A stretch of DNA of 64,000 bases from contig NZ_JAHLZY020000001.1 of NCBI RefSeq assembly GCF_018967865.2, positions 2,666,001 through 2,730,000 of the forward strand, read 5' to 3'. Source of the stretch: Hymenobacter siberiensis. GTDB lineage: Bacteria; Bacteroidota; Bacteroidia; Cytophagales; Hymenobacteraceae. Shown piece after piece: positions 49,847 to 57,560 of this stretch. Numbering within the stretch: position 1 is the stretch's first letter; each line of letters begins with the position of its first letter. The position numbers were made by a program, and so were the translations under genes. The notes beneath the pieces were generated by a model, which worked only from the letters and a program-made list of their open reading frames with translations, did no database searches and was not told where the DNA came from.

Positions 49847-50356
49847 ATGTCCGACAACACTGCTTCGCTTCCCAATCAGGATGGCCTGGTTTTCCGTCAG
49901 AACACTCATAACCCGCCCCTGAGAAACGGCCTCACCCCGCGCCAGCGCGTGCAGCAGGCCGCTTTTTATGGCCATGATGTGCGCAACGACCCCGAACGCC
50001 GCGCGGCCTACGGACAGCATACGGATGAAATCCTGCGCTCGCCCTACTCCGTGGCCGTGGCCGACTACCTGAATGCCCCCAACATCACCAACGTCGATTT
50101 CAGCAATTACCATGGGCGGGTGGGCGATGATATTCTGGTGCAGGCCAGCGACGATTTCGCCATTCACCACGTCCACGTCCTCATTCAGAATCCGGATGGC
50201 AGCACCGTAGAAGAAGGCAATGCCGTAGCCGAATCGGACGGCACGACGTTTCGCTACGTGGCCACCGCACACAACGACTCGCTGGCCGGCGACAAGATTA
50301 CCGTGACCACCGCTGACTATCCCGGCAACGAAACAACTAAGCACGAAGTCCTGTAG
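49847..50356 (+). CDS. Protein of unknown function (169 aa)
   Basis: Soluble protein of 169 residues that I do not recognise; no signal peptide or membrane segment. The first ~60 residues are polar with LTPRQRVQQAAFYGHDVRNDPERRAAYG. The second half looks like an all-beta fold (VGDDILVQASDDFAIHHVHVLIQNPDGS, GTTFRYVATA, DKITVTTADYPGNETTKHEV), reminiscent of immunoglobulin-like or carbohydrate-binding sandwich domains. Codon use matches its neighbours. It is followed by a terminator-like stem at 50430-50474. Confidence 0.65.
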   Translation: MSDNTASLPNQDGLVFRQNTHNPPLRNGLTPRQRVQQAAFYGHDVRNDPERRAAYGQHTDEILRSPYSVAVADYLNAPNITNVDFSNYHGRVGDDILVQASDDFAIHHVHVLIQNPDGSTVEEGNAVAESDGTTFRYVATAHNDSLAGDKITVTTADYPGNETTKHEVL

Positions 50357-50429
50357 CGCGAATGCTGTAGTTCGCGTCCCTGCGCCTGTCGCGACGTTCC
50401 AAAACGCTGCCTACAAAACCCACACTACT

Positions 50430-50474
50430 AAAAACGCGCCGCTGCTCCCGTAACTGGAGCGGCGGCGCGTTTTT
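50430..50474 (+). terminator. Terminator-like stem after the 169-aa protein
   Basis: AAAAACGCGCCGC with its complement GCGGCGCGTTTTT, inner GCTCC/GGAGC pairing and a T5 tract; symmetric, so possibly bidirectional. Confidence 0.75.
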
Positions 50475-50539
50475 GGTTCCAACCGGCCCGCAGTGTAGCC
50501 TAGCCGCCTATCTTCGCCCTATCACCGACTTCAATTCTC

Positions 50540-50850
50540 ATGCTCACTTCCCTCCGCATTCAAAACTTCCGCAGCATCCGCGACGCTTCCGTGAAGCTGG
50601 GGCAAGTCAATCTATTTATTAAAGCTTGTGCGGAATAATGCGTTAGATTTATGCGCGAGATTCAGCAGTGGCCGAAAAGCATCCCAAGACGCATTGTTGC
50701 AAATCGTCTGTTTGTGCATATAAGCATTTTTCCCGCATTAACATTATTGGACCGAATAATTCGGGGAAGTCGAATTTTTTGAAGGGTATCTCACTAATGG
50801 CGGAGTTGTTTACAGTCAATGATTATCCTAATAAAACGTTGAAAAACTAG
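50540..50850 (+). pseudogene. AAA ATPase fragment (RecF/OLD-like), interrupted and truncated
   Basis: Remnant of an SMC/RecF-fold ATPase. The ATG at 50540 gives LTSLRIQNFRSIRDASVKLGQVNLFI, then a 128-bp insertion breaks the frame (stop at 50636-50638). The gene resumes at 50749 with GPNNSGKSNFLKG (Walker A) and continues SLMAELFTVNDYPNKTLKN until a second element starts at 50850. Removing 50621-50748 restores the frame exactly. The part before the insertion is GC-rich, the part after is clearly AT-rich, suggesting a foreign or rapidly diverged gene. A TATCTTCG box lies at 50509-50516. Full-length relatives are often defence-associated; only about 85 residues remain. Confidence 0.8.
50621..50748. 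mobile_element. 128-bp MITE-like insertion in the AAA ATPase gene
   Basis: Inserted between codons VNLFI and GPNNSGK; flanked by TTATT direct repeats (50616-50620 and 50744-50748). The ends are imperfectly complementary: TGTGCGGAATAATGC near the left edge matches the complement of GCATTTTTCCCGCATTA at the right edge with small gaps. There is no coding capacity. The target duplication could be partly chance in AT-rich DNA. Confidence 0.6.
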
Positions 50851-51089
50851 GGCCATTGCACCAAATGCGTAGTTAGCGTTGCTATAGTTAAGCTAATATT
50901 CACAACGCATTGACCAATAACATGCTTTGAATAAGGCAAGTTGTGAGGAAGCTGTTGTAACTATTTGAGCAGCCAGTAAATCATTTCACCGAATCCTGGC
51001 CCTGGAAAGGGCCTTCCGATTCAGCAATCGACACATGTTTTTTTAAGCTCAACCTGAAAACGCTAACTACGCATTTGGTGCAATGACCC
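50850..51089. mobile_element. 240-bp MITE with 31-bp terminal inverted repeats
   Basis: Terminal inverted repeats of 31 bp (50850-50880 and 51059-51089) with one mismatch, starting GGG(C/T)CATTGCACCAAATGC, flanked by TA on both sides (50848-50849 and 51090-51091). It contains no ORF. A TA target and GG-starting ends fit a deletion derivative of an IS630/Tc1- or IS5-type element. It sits exactly between two unrelated gene fragments. Confidence 0.8.
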
Positions 51090-51090
51090 T

Positions 51091-51342
51091 ATACGGTGAG
51101 CGATATCACCGAGAATCCGCACGTCAGCCTCGTCTTTTCCGGTCCCGATTGGCTGTACGTATCCGTGGTGGGCACCGCCACTCTCATTCGCCAACGCGCC
51201 ACCCTCGAAAAACATTGGCTGCCCGAGCTCAAGCGCTGGTTCAAGGACGGGAATTGATACGCCCGGTATCGTGCTCATCCGTGTGCAGGCCCGGCGCATC
51301 AAGTTCTGGCACGGCGAAGAGGATGGCGAAGTGACGCTGTAG
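51091..51342 (+). pseudogene. 3' fragment of a pyridoxamine-5'-phosphate-oxidase-fold stress protein
   Basis: Begins directly at the MITE edge: VSDITENPHVSLVFSGPDWLYVSVVGTATL, then EKHWLPELKRWFKDG, then a one-base shift at GGGAATTGAT (near 51253) into DTPGIVLIRVQARRIKFWHGEEDGEVTL and a stop at 51340-51342. This is the C-terminal half of the general stress protein 26 / split-barrel flavin-binding family. The N-terminal half and promoter are missing, so the gene is dead. Confidence 0.72.
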
Positions 51343-51385
51343 CGAGCAGGCATTATTATGAACGAAGCCGGAACGTTTTCAGGAA

Positions 51386-51490
51386 CGTCATGCCGAGCGC
51401 AGCCGAGGCATCTAGCGTGCGGCAGTAACCCTTTTTCAACGATTGATTTACTACTACACGCGAGATGCTCCGGCTGCGCTCGGCATGACG
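51386..51490. repeat. REP-like inverted repeat before sirtuin gene
   Basis: 28-bp arms (51386-51413 and 51463-51490) starting CGTCATGCCGAGCGCAGCCG, with a 2-base mismatch, spacer of about 49 nt. Confidence 0.8.
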
Positions 51491-51524
51491 CTCAACCAAG
51501 CCCCTAAGACCCTAACTCTACAAC

Positions 51525-52208
51525 ATGAAACACCTCGTTGTCCTCACCGGAGCCGGCGTGTCGGCCGAGTCCGGCATCCGCACGTTCCGCGACACCAATG
51601 GGCTGTGGGAAGACCACCGCGTTGAGGACGTGGCCTCCCCTGAGGGCTTTGCCCGCAATCCCGCTTTGGTGCTCGATTTTTACAACCAGCGCCGCGCTCA
51701 GGCCCGCACCGTGCAGCCCAACGCCGCTCACCTGGCCCTGGCCGGCTTCGAGGAGCAGCCCGGCTGGCGCGTGAGCATCATCACCCAAAACGTGGACGAC
51801 CTGCACGAACGAGCCGGCTCCACCGATGTGCTGCACTTGCACGGCATGCTGAACCAAATGCGCTCCGTAGCCAGGGAAACCACCGTCTACGACTGCTCCG
51901 ACGACATCAACCTCGGCGACCTGGCTCCTGATGGCCACCAGCTGCGCCCGCACATTGTATGGTTTGGCGAGATGGTGCCCGCTATTGAGGAAGCCGCCGA
52001 AACCGTGGCCACCGCCGATGCCCTGCTCATCGTGGGCACTTCGCTGCAAGTGTACCCGGCGGCGGGCTTGCTGCACTACGCCCCCTCTGCCTGCCCCGTC
52101 TTCGTCATCGACCCGCACCAGCCCGAAGCCGGCCGGCGCGGCGTGCGCTACGTGGTGGAAGCCGCCAGCACGGGCGTGCCCAAGGTACTGAAGGAACTAG
52201 TGCAGTAA
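51525..52208 (+). CDS. cobB: Sir2-family NAD-dependent protein deacylase (zinc-site cysteines lost)
   Basis: NAD-dependent lysine deacylase of 227 residues. NAD site: GAGVSAESGIRTFRD (9-23), TQNVDDLHERAGS (87-99), GTSLQVYPAAGL. Catalytic His106 is in HLHGML. FYNQRR carries Tyr53 and Arg56, the Y-x-x-R pair known in class III sirtuins (CobB, SIRT5) for succinyl and malonyl substrates. The small domain, normally with four zinc cysteines, shows a single Cys (C124) between 107 and 148, so the zinc ribbon is lost while RPHIVWFGEMVP is kept. Confidence 0.9.
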   Translation: MKHLVVLTGAGVSAESGIRTFRDTNGLWEDHRVEDVASPEGFARNPALVLDFYNQRRAQARTVQPNAAHLALAGFEEQPGWRVSIITQNVDDLHERAGSTDVLHLHGMLNQMRSVARETTVYDCSDDINLGDLAPDGHQLRPHIVWFGEMVPAIEEAAETVATADALLIVGTSLQVYPAAGLLHYAPSACPVFVIDPHQPEAGRRGVRYVVEAASTGVPKVLKELVQ

Positions 52209-52305
52209 CGCCGATTTGAAGGTTCAAGAGCCATATAAAACGTCCTGCTGAGCTGCTGGCGTGCTAGTTTACTCAAAAAACCGCTTCCAAATACCTTCTG
52301 TTTTC

Positions 52306-52313
52306 TATCTTAG
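52306..52313 (+). promoter_or_regulatory. -7-like box abutting a small gene
   Basis: TATCTTAG, one mismatch to TAnnTTTG, followed by CGGC and the ATG at 52318: the same 4-nt gap seen at waaA and the saccharopine-dehydrogenase-like gene. Confidence 0.4.
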
Positions 52314-52317
52314 CGGC

Positions 52318-52563
52318 ATGTACAGACTCGTCACCAAATACAGAATCTTCGGCCTCCGGCACGAATACGATACAACCAACCACACCAACCATATGGTGCT
52401 CAAGCCCGTTAGCGCGGCTCCGCAGGAGTTCGAAACCGAGCTGGACGCTACCGACTGGGCCCTGGCCAACCACGATGATATGCTGCACCACCCCGACTTC
52501 GTGGTAACGCCGGTGCACCACATGGTACTCACCTGGCGCCCCGAAGATGAGCCGGCCATCTAG
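52318..52563 (+). CDS. Small protein of unknown function (81 aa)
   Basis: Small soluble protein, 81 residues from the ATG at 52318 (MYRLVTKYRIFGLRHEYD). It is histidine-rich (NHTNHMVLK, NHDDMLHHPDF, PVHHMVLTW), no cysteine, no signal. I do not recognise it. The start is supported by the -7-like box four bases upstream. It overlaps a 40-codon membrane ORF by 17 nt. Confidence 0.6.
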   Translation: MYRLVTKYRIFGLRHEYDTTNHTNHMVLKPVSAAPQEFETELDATDWALANHDDMLHHPDFVVTPVHHMVLTWRPEDEPAI

Positions 52564-52669
52564 TACGCGCGGCTTCTGGGGGGAGTTCTGGCCCAAGGCC
52601 CTCATCCTCGTTGCCGTCATCGCGGCCCTGTGGCTGCTCGAACACTACGGCGTTATCCGGCGCTGGTAA
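52547..52669 (+). CDS. Very small membrane protein (40 aa)
   Basis: Short frame MSRPSSTRGFWGEFWPKA followed by one hydrophobic helix (LILVAVIAALWLL) and EHYGVIRRW. The start overlaps the end of the preceding gene by 17 nt, which would allow translational coupling. The single-helix topology with flanking Arg and Trp looks like a real small protein, but coding is inferred from composition and position only. Confidence 0.5.
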   Translation: MSRPSSTRGFWGEFWPKALILVAVIAALWLLEHYGVIRRW

Positions 52670-52685
52670 ACGCATTCTCTTTGCG

Positions 52686-52726
52686 CTGGTCCGTCTGCCT
52701 TTGGCAGGCGGACCAGTCGCTTTTTA
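52686..52726 (+). terminator. Terminator-like hairpin after small membrane ORF
   Basis: 14-bp stem CTGGTCCGTCTGCC / GGCAGGCGGACCAG (52686-52699, 52703-52716; one G-T mismatch-type pair), 3-nt loop, then TCGCTTTTTATT. It ends 10 bp before the next ATG. Confidence 0.7.
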
Positions 52727-52735
52727 TTCCTGCTC

Positions 52736-53293
52736 ATGGCTTCCGCATTTGGCCACGCCGCGCTGGGGGCCACCCTGGGTAAACTCCTGCTCCCCAACCG
52801 CCGGCACTGGCCATACTGGATAGCGGCGGGCATCTGCGCCGCTTTGCCCGATGTAGATTCGGTGGGCTACCGCCTGGGGGTGCCCTACGACAGCCTTTGG
52901 GAGCACCGGGGGCTCACGCACTCGCTGCTGGCGGCCGTCGTAGTGGCTGCAATAGGCACCTTACTGGCCCAGCTGGCCCGGCCCGGCCAGCGGCCCGCCA
53001 CCGGGCGGCTGGCGCTGCTGCTATTTCTGGCCACCGCCTCGCACGGCCTGCTCGATGCCCTGACAACTGGCGGGCTGGGCGTGGCTTTCTTTAGCCCCTG
53101 GCACCTGGAGCGCTATTTCTTCCCTTTCCGGCCCATCAGGGTATCGCCCCTGAGCATCCGGAGTTTCTTCGGAGCCAAGGGCTTGCGGGTGCTGGCCAGC
53201 GAAACTATTTGGGTGGGACTGCCGTGCCTGCTGCTTCTGGGCTGGCAGGCATTGTGGCCGTTTTCAAACAGGAGGCGCCCGGCGTGGCACTAA
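52736..53293 (+). CDS. YdjM-type membrane-bound metal-dependent hydrolase
   Basis: Integral membrane protein of 185 residues, DUF457/YdjM family. Metal-binding words are ALPDVDSVGYRLG and EHRGLTHSLL (H-R-G-x-T-H-S), followed by hydrophobic helices and ATASHGLLDALTTGG with another conserved His-Asp pair. In E. coli ydjM is LexA-controlled; no LexA site was recognised here. Substrate unknown. Confidence 0.85.
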   Translation: MASAFGHAALGATLGKLLLPNRRHWPYWIAAGICAALPDVDSVGYRLGVPYDSLWEHRGLTHSLLAAVVVAAIGTLLAQLARPGQRPATGRLALLLFLATASHGLLDALTTGGLGVAFFSPWHLERYFFPFRPIRVSPLSIRSFFGAKGLRVLASETIWVGLPCLLLLGWQALWPFSNRRRPAWH

Positions 53294-53659
53294 TGGAGCT
53301 GTTTGGCTGAAGTAGGGCCGCCTGCTTAGCCCAAGCTGCAGAGTAGTCGCGGGGCGGCGGAAAATTGGTAGCGGCACCAAAGCGTTTTACCCGTCACGCA
53401 GTAGGGTGCGCTGCGTTTTCGCATGCCACTTCGTGATGAGCAAGGGACGGAAAATGCTGCCAATGCTGGCATCGCTGGCACGGAGCCAACGCGCATCAGG
53501 CCCGAGGGACCGGTCCGGCAATCAGGGTATCAGACGGTTCTATGCTCGGCAATCACTGAGATAATGGGTAAACAAAAGCGGAAAATTGGGCTTTGAGCCT
53601 CCTTTAAAATAACCAAATTTCGCCTCTCTACCGTAGAAGAAGGCCCTAACCCTTCGCTT
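53294..53659. other. 366-bp gene-free region
   Basis: No ORF, RNA gene or consensus promoter recognised. It contains a perfect 10-bp palindrome GGACCGGTCC (53507-53516) and an AT-rich stretch from about 53560 to 53625 just before the phosphoesterase-Omp85 gene, the most likely promoter region. Confidence 0.4.
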
Positions 53660-56600
53660 ATGCTATTTCGCTACGTTCGCGCCCTTTTTATTGGGCTCAG
53701 TATCGCCGCTACTGCTCCTGCCTTCGCCCAGGCCCCGGCCCACACTGTTTTCCTGCTGGGCAACACTGCCCAGGCCGAGCTGCCTGCTACCCGCCTCAAG
53801 CTGCTGCGCGCTACCCTGGAGCAGCAAACTGGTCCTTTCACAGTAGTGCATTTGGGTGATATTGTGGCAAATGAGGGTTTGGCCACTAAAAGGGATACCG
53901 CCGTCAGCCAACAGGCCCGGGACCGCGCCGATGACCTGATTGCCCTGGTAAAGGGACTTCCGCAGGGCAAAATCTATTTCCTGCCCGGCGATAAGGACTG
54001 GGCCAACTCCGGCCCCGCCGGCCTCAAAGCCGTGCGCCGCCTCGAAAAATACATCGAGAAGCAGCTGCCCGGCCAGAATGCCTTTATCCCCACCAATGGC
54101 TGCCCCGGCCCCGAAGTGGTAGACGTGGCCCCGCTGGTACGCCTCGTGGCCATCAATACCCCTTGGTTCACGCACCCCTTCGACCGGCCCGAAGCGCCCG
54201 ATACCGACTGCAAGACCCTGACCAAGCAGGAGTTCCGCGAGCAGCTGCAGGACCTGATTGACGAAACCAAGAACCGGAACGTGCTGCTGCTGGGCCACCA
54301 CCCCGTGGTGACCAACGGCGTGTACGGCGGCCACGAGCCGCTTTCGCGCCACCTCAGCCCTCCAGTATTCGGCACCATCTACGCGGCCTACCGCCAGAAC
54401 GTGGGCACCCCGCGCGACCTGGCCAACCCGCGCTACCAGGAGCTACGCAAGGAGCTACTGAACACGTTGCAGAGCAACCCCGGCGTGATTTATGCCGCCG
54501 CGCACGATTTCAGCCTGCAAATCACTCCTTTCCAGGGCAACTACCACATTGTGAGCGGCAGCTTTGTAGAAAGTGAGCATGTGGGGGCCAAGGGCCAGTC
54601 GCTCTACAGCAAAAGCGAGGAAGGCTACACTACCCTCGAATACTTCGCCGATGGCACCGTGAAGACGCACGTTTTCACCTTCGGCACTAGCGACCAAGCT
54701 CCAAAAGTTGCTTATACAGCAAACTTATTTAGTTCTGCCTGTGACACACCTGAACACTCAGGGTTGATTGTTGAGGACAGAGGCCCCATCAATCCGTTCA
54801 TCAATGCCTGCCCTGGCGTGCCCAAAGTCACCGCCGTTGAAACTGCTGCCACTCCTTTCCAGGCCACAACCGTCGTGGTGCCCGGCCCCGAGTACAAGCC
54901 TACCGGCAGCCGTAACTTCTTCATCGGGAAAATTTACCGCGCTGCCTGGCTACAGCCGGTAACGGTGAAAACGCTGGATTTGAACACCGAAAAAGGCGGC
55001 CTGCGCCCCACCGGCAAAGGTGGCGGACGCCAGACGACTTCGCTCAAGCTCATTGCGGCCGACAGCTCGGAGTACGTTTTCCGCTCCGTGGACAAGGACG
55101 TGACCAAGATTCTGCCGCCCGAGCTGCGCAATTCCATTGCCTCGGATGTGCTGCGCGACGTGACGGCCACGGCCAACCCGTACAGCAACCTGCCCATCAG
55201 CTACATGCTGGACCAGACGGACATTCTGCATGCCCGCCCGCGCCTGTTTCGCCTGCCCGATAACCAGCAGCTCGGGAGCTACCGCGAGCAGTATGCCGGC
55301 CTACTCGGCACCCTCGAAGACTCGCCCAAAGACCCCAAGCCCAACCTGCCCGGCTTCGGCGGCTCCGATGAGGTGAGCCGCAGCTTCAGCCTATTTCGCA
55401 AGCTGTACAAGGACCACGACAACCGCGTGGATGGGCCGGCCCTGGCTCGCGCCCGCGCCTTTGATATGCTGGTGGCCGACTTCGGCAAGCACGAGGATAA
55501 CTGGAAATGGGCCGGCTACAAGCAGCCCAACGGCGGCCTGCTCTACCGTCCCATCCCGCGCGACCGCGACCAGAGCTTCACGCTCTGGAACGGCTTCCTC
55601 AGCTACCTGGCCAACCGCGAGTGGGCCGTACCCAGCATCGAGGGCTTCAACGACCAGTTTGAGGACATGAAAAGCCTGAACTGGCCCGCCCGCCACCTCG
55701 ACCGGTTCCTGCTGCAAAATCTGAGCCGCGAAGACTGGCAGACCGCCGCCAAGTACCTGCAGGCCAAAATTTCCCCTACCGTCATCGACGGTGCCACGGC
55801 CCAGCTGCCGCCCGAAATTCAGGATAAATCCAGCAAGAACATCAACCGCAAGCTGAAGGCCCGCATTCAGGAGCTGCCCAAGGCTATTGATGAATATTAC
55901 CTGCTGTTGGCCCGCCGCGTCGATGTGGTGGGTTCGAACAAGGGCGAGGTATTCCAGGTGAACCGGCTGCCCGACGGCCAGGTGCACGTGCAGATGTTTG
56001 ACCGCGCCGGCGACACCGACGCCGCCAAGGGTCCGGCCCTGTTCGACCGCACCTTCAAGCCCGCTGAAACCGAGGAAGTGTGCCTCTACGGCCTCGGCGG
56101 TAAGGATGTATTCACCGTCACCGGCGAGGGTGGCAGGCACAGCGTGCTGGTGCGCGTGATTGGCGGCGATGGCAAGGACAAAATCACCGACAATTCCACG
56201 GCCACCGGCCTACGCACCCGCACCAAAATCTACGACCTACCCGACACCGAAATGCAGCTCGGCCCGGAGTCGGACAACCGCACCAGCACCCGCCCGGGCG
56301 TGAACGAGTACGACCGCGAGCAGTTCGAATTCAACTCGTACCGGCCCAGTATCGGCTTGTTTTACAATGCCAACGACGGCTTTGGGGCCAGCGCGGGCAT
56401 TACGTTTCTGCGGCAGGGTTTCCGCAAGCCGGGGTATAAGAATATGTATTCGTTTGATTTGCAGGGCAGCATTAACGGCCTGTTTCAGCTCACAGCCAGC
56501 ACCCGGCACCGCTACGCCATTGGCAAGGTCGATGTGGGCGCATCGGCCAGCTACGGCAGCTACTTCCCCTTCTACCGCTTCTTCGGGCTGGGCAACAACA

Positions 56601-57397
56601 CCGGCTTCGACCAGACGCTCTACGACAACAAGTTCTACAATGCCCGCTACCGCGGCTACACCGTGAATGCCTTTCTGGAGCGCACCTTCCTGCAGCGCAG
56701 CGTCATCCGGGTGGGGCCAACGTACGAAAACTACATCAGTAGCTTCGGCGACAATACATACCTCGGCACCATTAATACCCGCCCCGCCGATGTGCGCCCC
56801 AACACCAGCACCCAGCAGCTGGTTGGCCTCAACGGCGTGTTCGACCTTGACCTGCGCAACCGCCCCAGCTTTGCCCAGCGCGGCGTCCGCATCCGGGTGC
56901 AGCACGACAGCTACTACCAGCTCACCAATACTAAAAGCAACTTTGGCCTCACCCAGGGCTTCGCCGAATATTACGGTACAGCTAAAATCGGCCTGCCCGT
57001 TACGCTCGTTCTCAAAGGCGGCGGGGCCAAAAACTACGGCCCCGACGCCGCCATTCCCTTCTATAAATTCGCCAGCATTGGCCAGAACGAGGGCCTGCGT
57101 GGCTACTACCGCAACCGCTTCAGCGGCGACGCTGCCCTGTATTACAACACGGAATTGCGCATCGCGCTGGGCCAGGTCAAAAACAACTTCCTGCCCTTCT
57201 ACTACGGCGTGTTCGGCTTCTACGACCAGGGCCGGGTGTACTACCAGGGCGCCTCGCCCGGCGACTGGCACACCGGCTACGGCGGTGGCTTCTACATCGC
57301 CCCGGTGGTCGAAACGCTGACCTTCGCCGTGTCTTACCAGAAGTCGGTGGAAAGCTCGCTCATCCAGTTCGGCCTGGGCTTCCGCCTAGATAAGTAA
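53660..57397 (+). CDS. Calcineurin-like phosphoesterase fused to Omp85-type outer-membrane barrel
   Basis: Exported protein of 1245 residues with signal peptide (cleavage after AFA-Q, residue 23-24). Residues 28-310 follow the metallophosphoesterase layout, but ligands are altered: G34-N35 where GD is expected, G66-D67-I68 for GDN, G110-D111-K112-D113-W for GNHDW, and AHDFSLQ (281-287) for GHDHSLQ; GHHP (212-215) and YGGH (222-225) remain. A middle region (about 410-865) of unknown fold is rich in SRxF and P-x-P-R-D-R-D-Q words. The last ~370 residues are a BamA/TamA-like barrel (GIGLFY-type strands, QRGVRIRVQHD, GLRGYYRNRFSGDAALYYNTELR, SLIQFGLGFRLDK). Probably periplasmic plus outer membrane. 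A broken barrel gene follows. Confidence 0.8.
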   Translation: MLFRYVRALFIGLSIAATAPAFAQAPAHTVFLLGNTAQAELPATRLKLLRATLEQQTGPFTVVHLGDIVANEGLATKRDTAVSQQARDRADDLIALVKGLPQGKIYFLPGDKDWANSGPAGLKAVRRLEKYIEKQLPGQNAFIPTNGCPGPEVVDVAPLVRLVAINTPWFTHPFDRPEAPDTDCKTLTKQEFREQLQDLIDETKNRNVLLLGHHPVVTNGVYGGHEPLSRHLSPPVFGTIYAAYRQNVGTPRDLANPRYQELRKELLNTLQSNPGVIYAAAHDFSLQITPFQGNYHIVSGSFVESEHVGAKGQSLYSKSEEGYTTLEYFADGTVKTHVFTFGTSDQAPKVAYTANLFSSACDTPEHSGLIVEDRGPINPFINACPGVPKVTAVETAATPFQATTVVVPGPEYKPTGSRNFFIGKIYRAAWLQPVTVKTLDLNTEKGGLRPTGKGGGRQTTSLKLIAADSSEYVFRSVDKDVTKILPPELRNSIASDVLRDVTATANPYSNLPISYMLDQTDILHARPRLFRLPDNQQLGSYREQYAGLLGTLEDSPKDPKPNLPGFGGSDEVSRSFSLFRKLYKDHDNRVDGPALARARAFDMLVADFGKHEDNWKWAGYKQPNGGLLYRPIPRDRDQSFTLWNGFLSYLANREWAVPSIEGFNDQFEDMKSLNWPARHLDRFLLQNLSREDWQTAAKYLQAKISPTVIDGATAQLPPEIQDKSSKNINRKLKARIQELPKAIDEYYLLLARRVDVVGSNKGEVFQVNRLPDGQVHVQMFDRAGDTDAAKGPALFDRTFKPAETEEVCLYGLGGKDVFTVTGEGGRHSVLVRVIGGDGKDKITDNSTATGLRTRTKIYDLPDTEMQLGPESDNRTSTRPGVNEYDREQFEFNSYRPSIGLFYNANDGFGASAGITFLRQGFRKPGYKNMYSFDLQGSINGLFQLTASTRHRYAIGKVDVGASASYGSYFPFYRFFGLGNNTGFDQTLYDNKFYNARYRGYTVNAFLERTFLQRSVIRVGPTYENYISSFGDNTYLGTINTRPADVRPNTSTQQLVGLNGVFDLDLRNRPSFAQRGVRIRVQHDSYYQLTNTKSNFGLTQGFAEYYGTAKIGLPVTLVLKGGGAKNYGPDAAIPFYKFASIGQNEGLRGYYRNRFSGDAALYYNTELRIALGQVKNNFLPFYYGVFGFYDQGRVYYQGASPGDWHTGYGGGFYIAPVVETLTFAVSYQKSVESSLIQFGLGFRLDK

Positions 57398-57560
57398 CCC
57401 AGGCGGCTGGCCGGCGCTCGAATAGGCCAACGGTCACCACGTCGACTAATACCGTCCATTGGGCGAGTGCCGGAATTTCCGATATAACCGTGGGCTACCT
57501 TCGGGTTAAATGGGTGGTTAGCCAGTCAAAACCTGCTCCTTCCCTCCCGGTTCACCTATT

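Noticed and set aside
50639..50735. Short coding frame inside the 128-bp insertion
   Set aside because: The apparent peptide before GPNNSGK crosses the insertion junction; the upstream part has no protein sense.
3492..51490. Dispersed GTCATGC repeats as a CRISPR array
   Set aside because: They are inverted pairs scattered kilobases apart, not regularly spaced direct repeats, and no cas gene is present.
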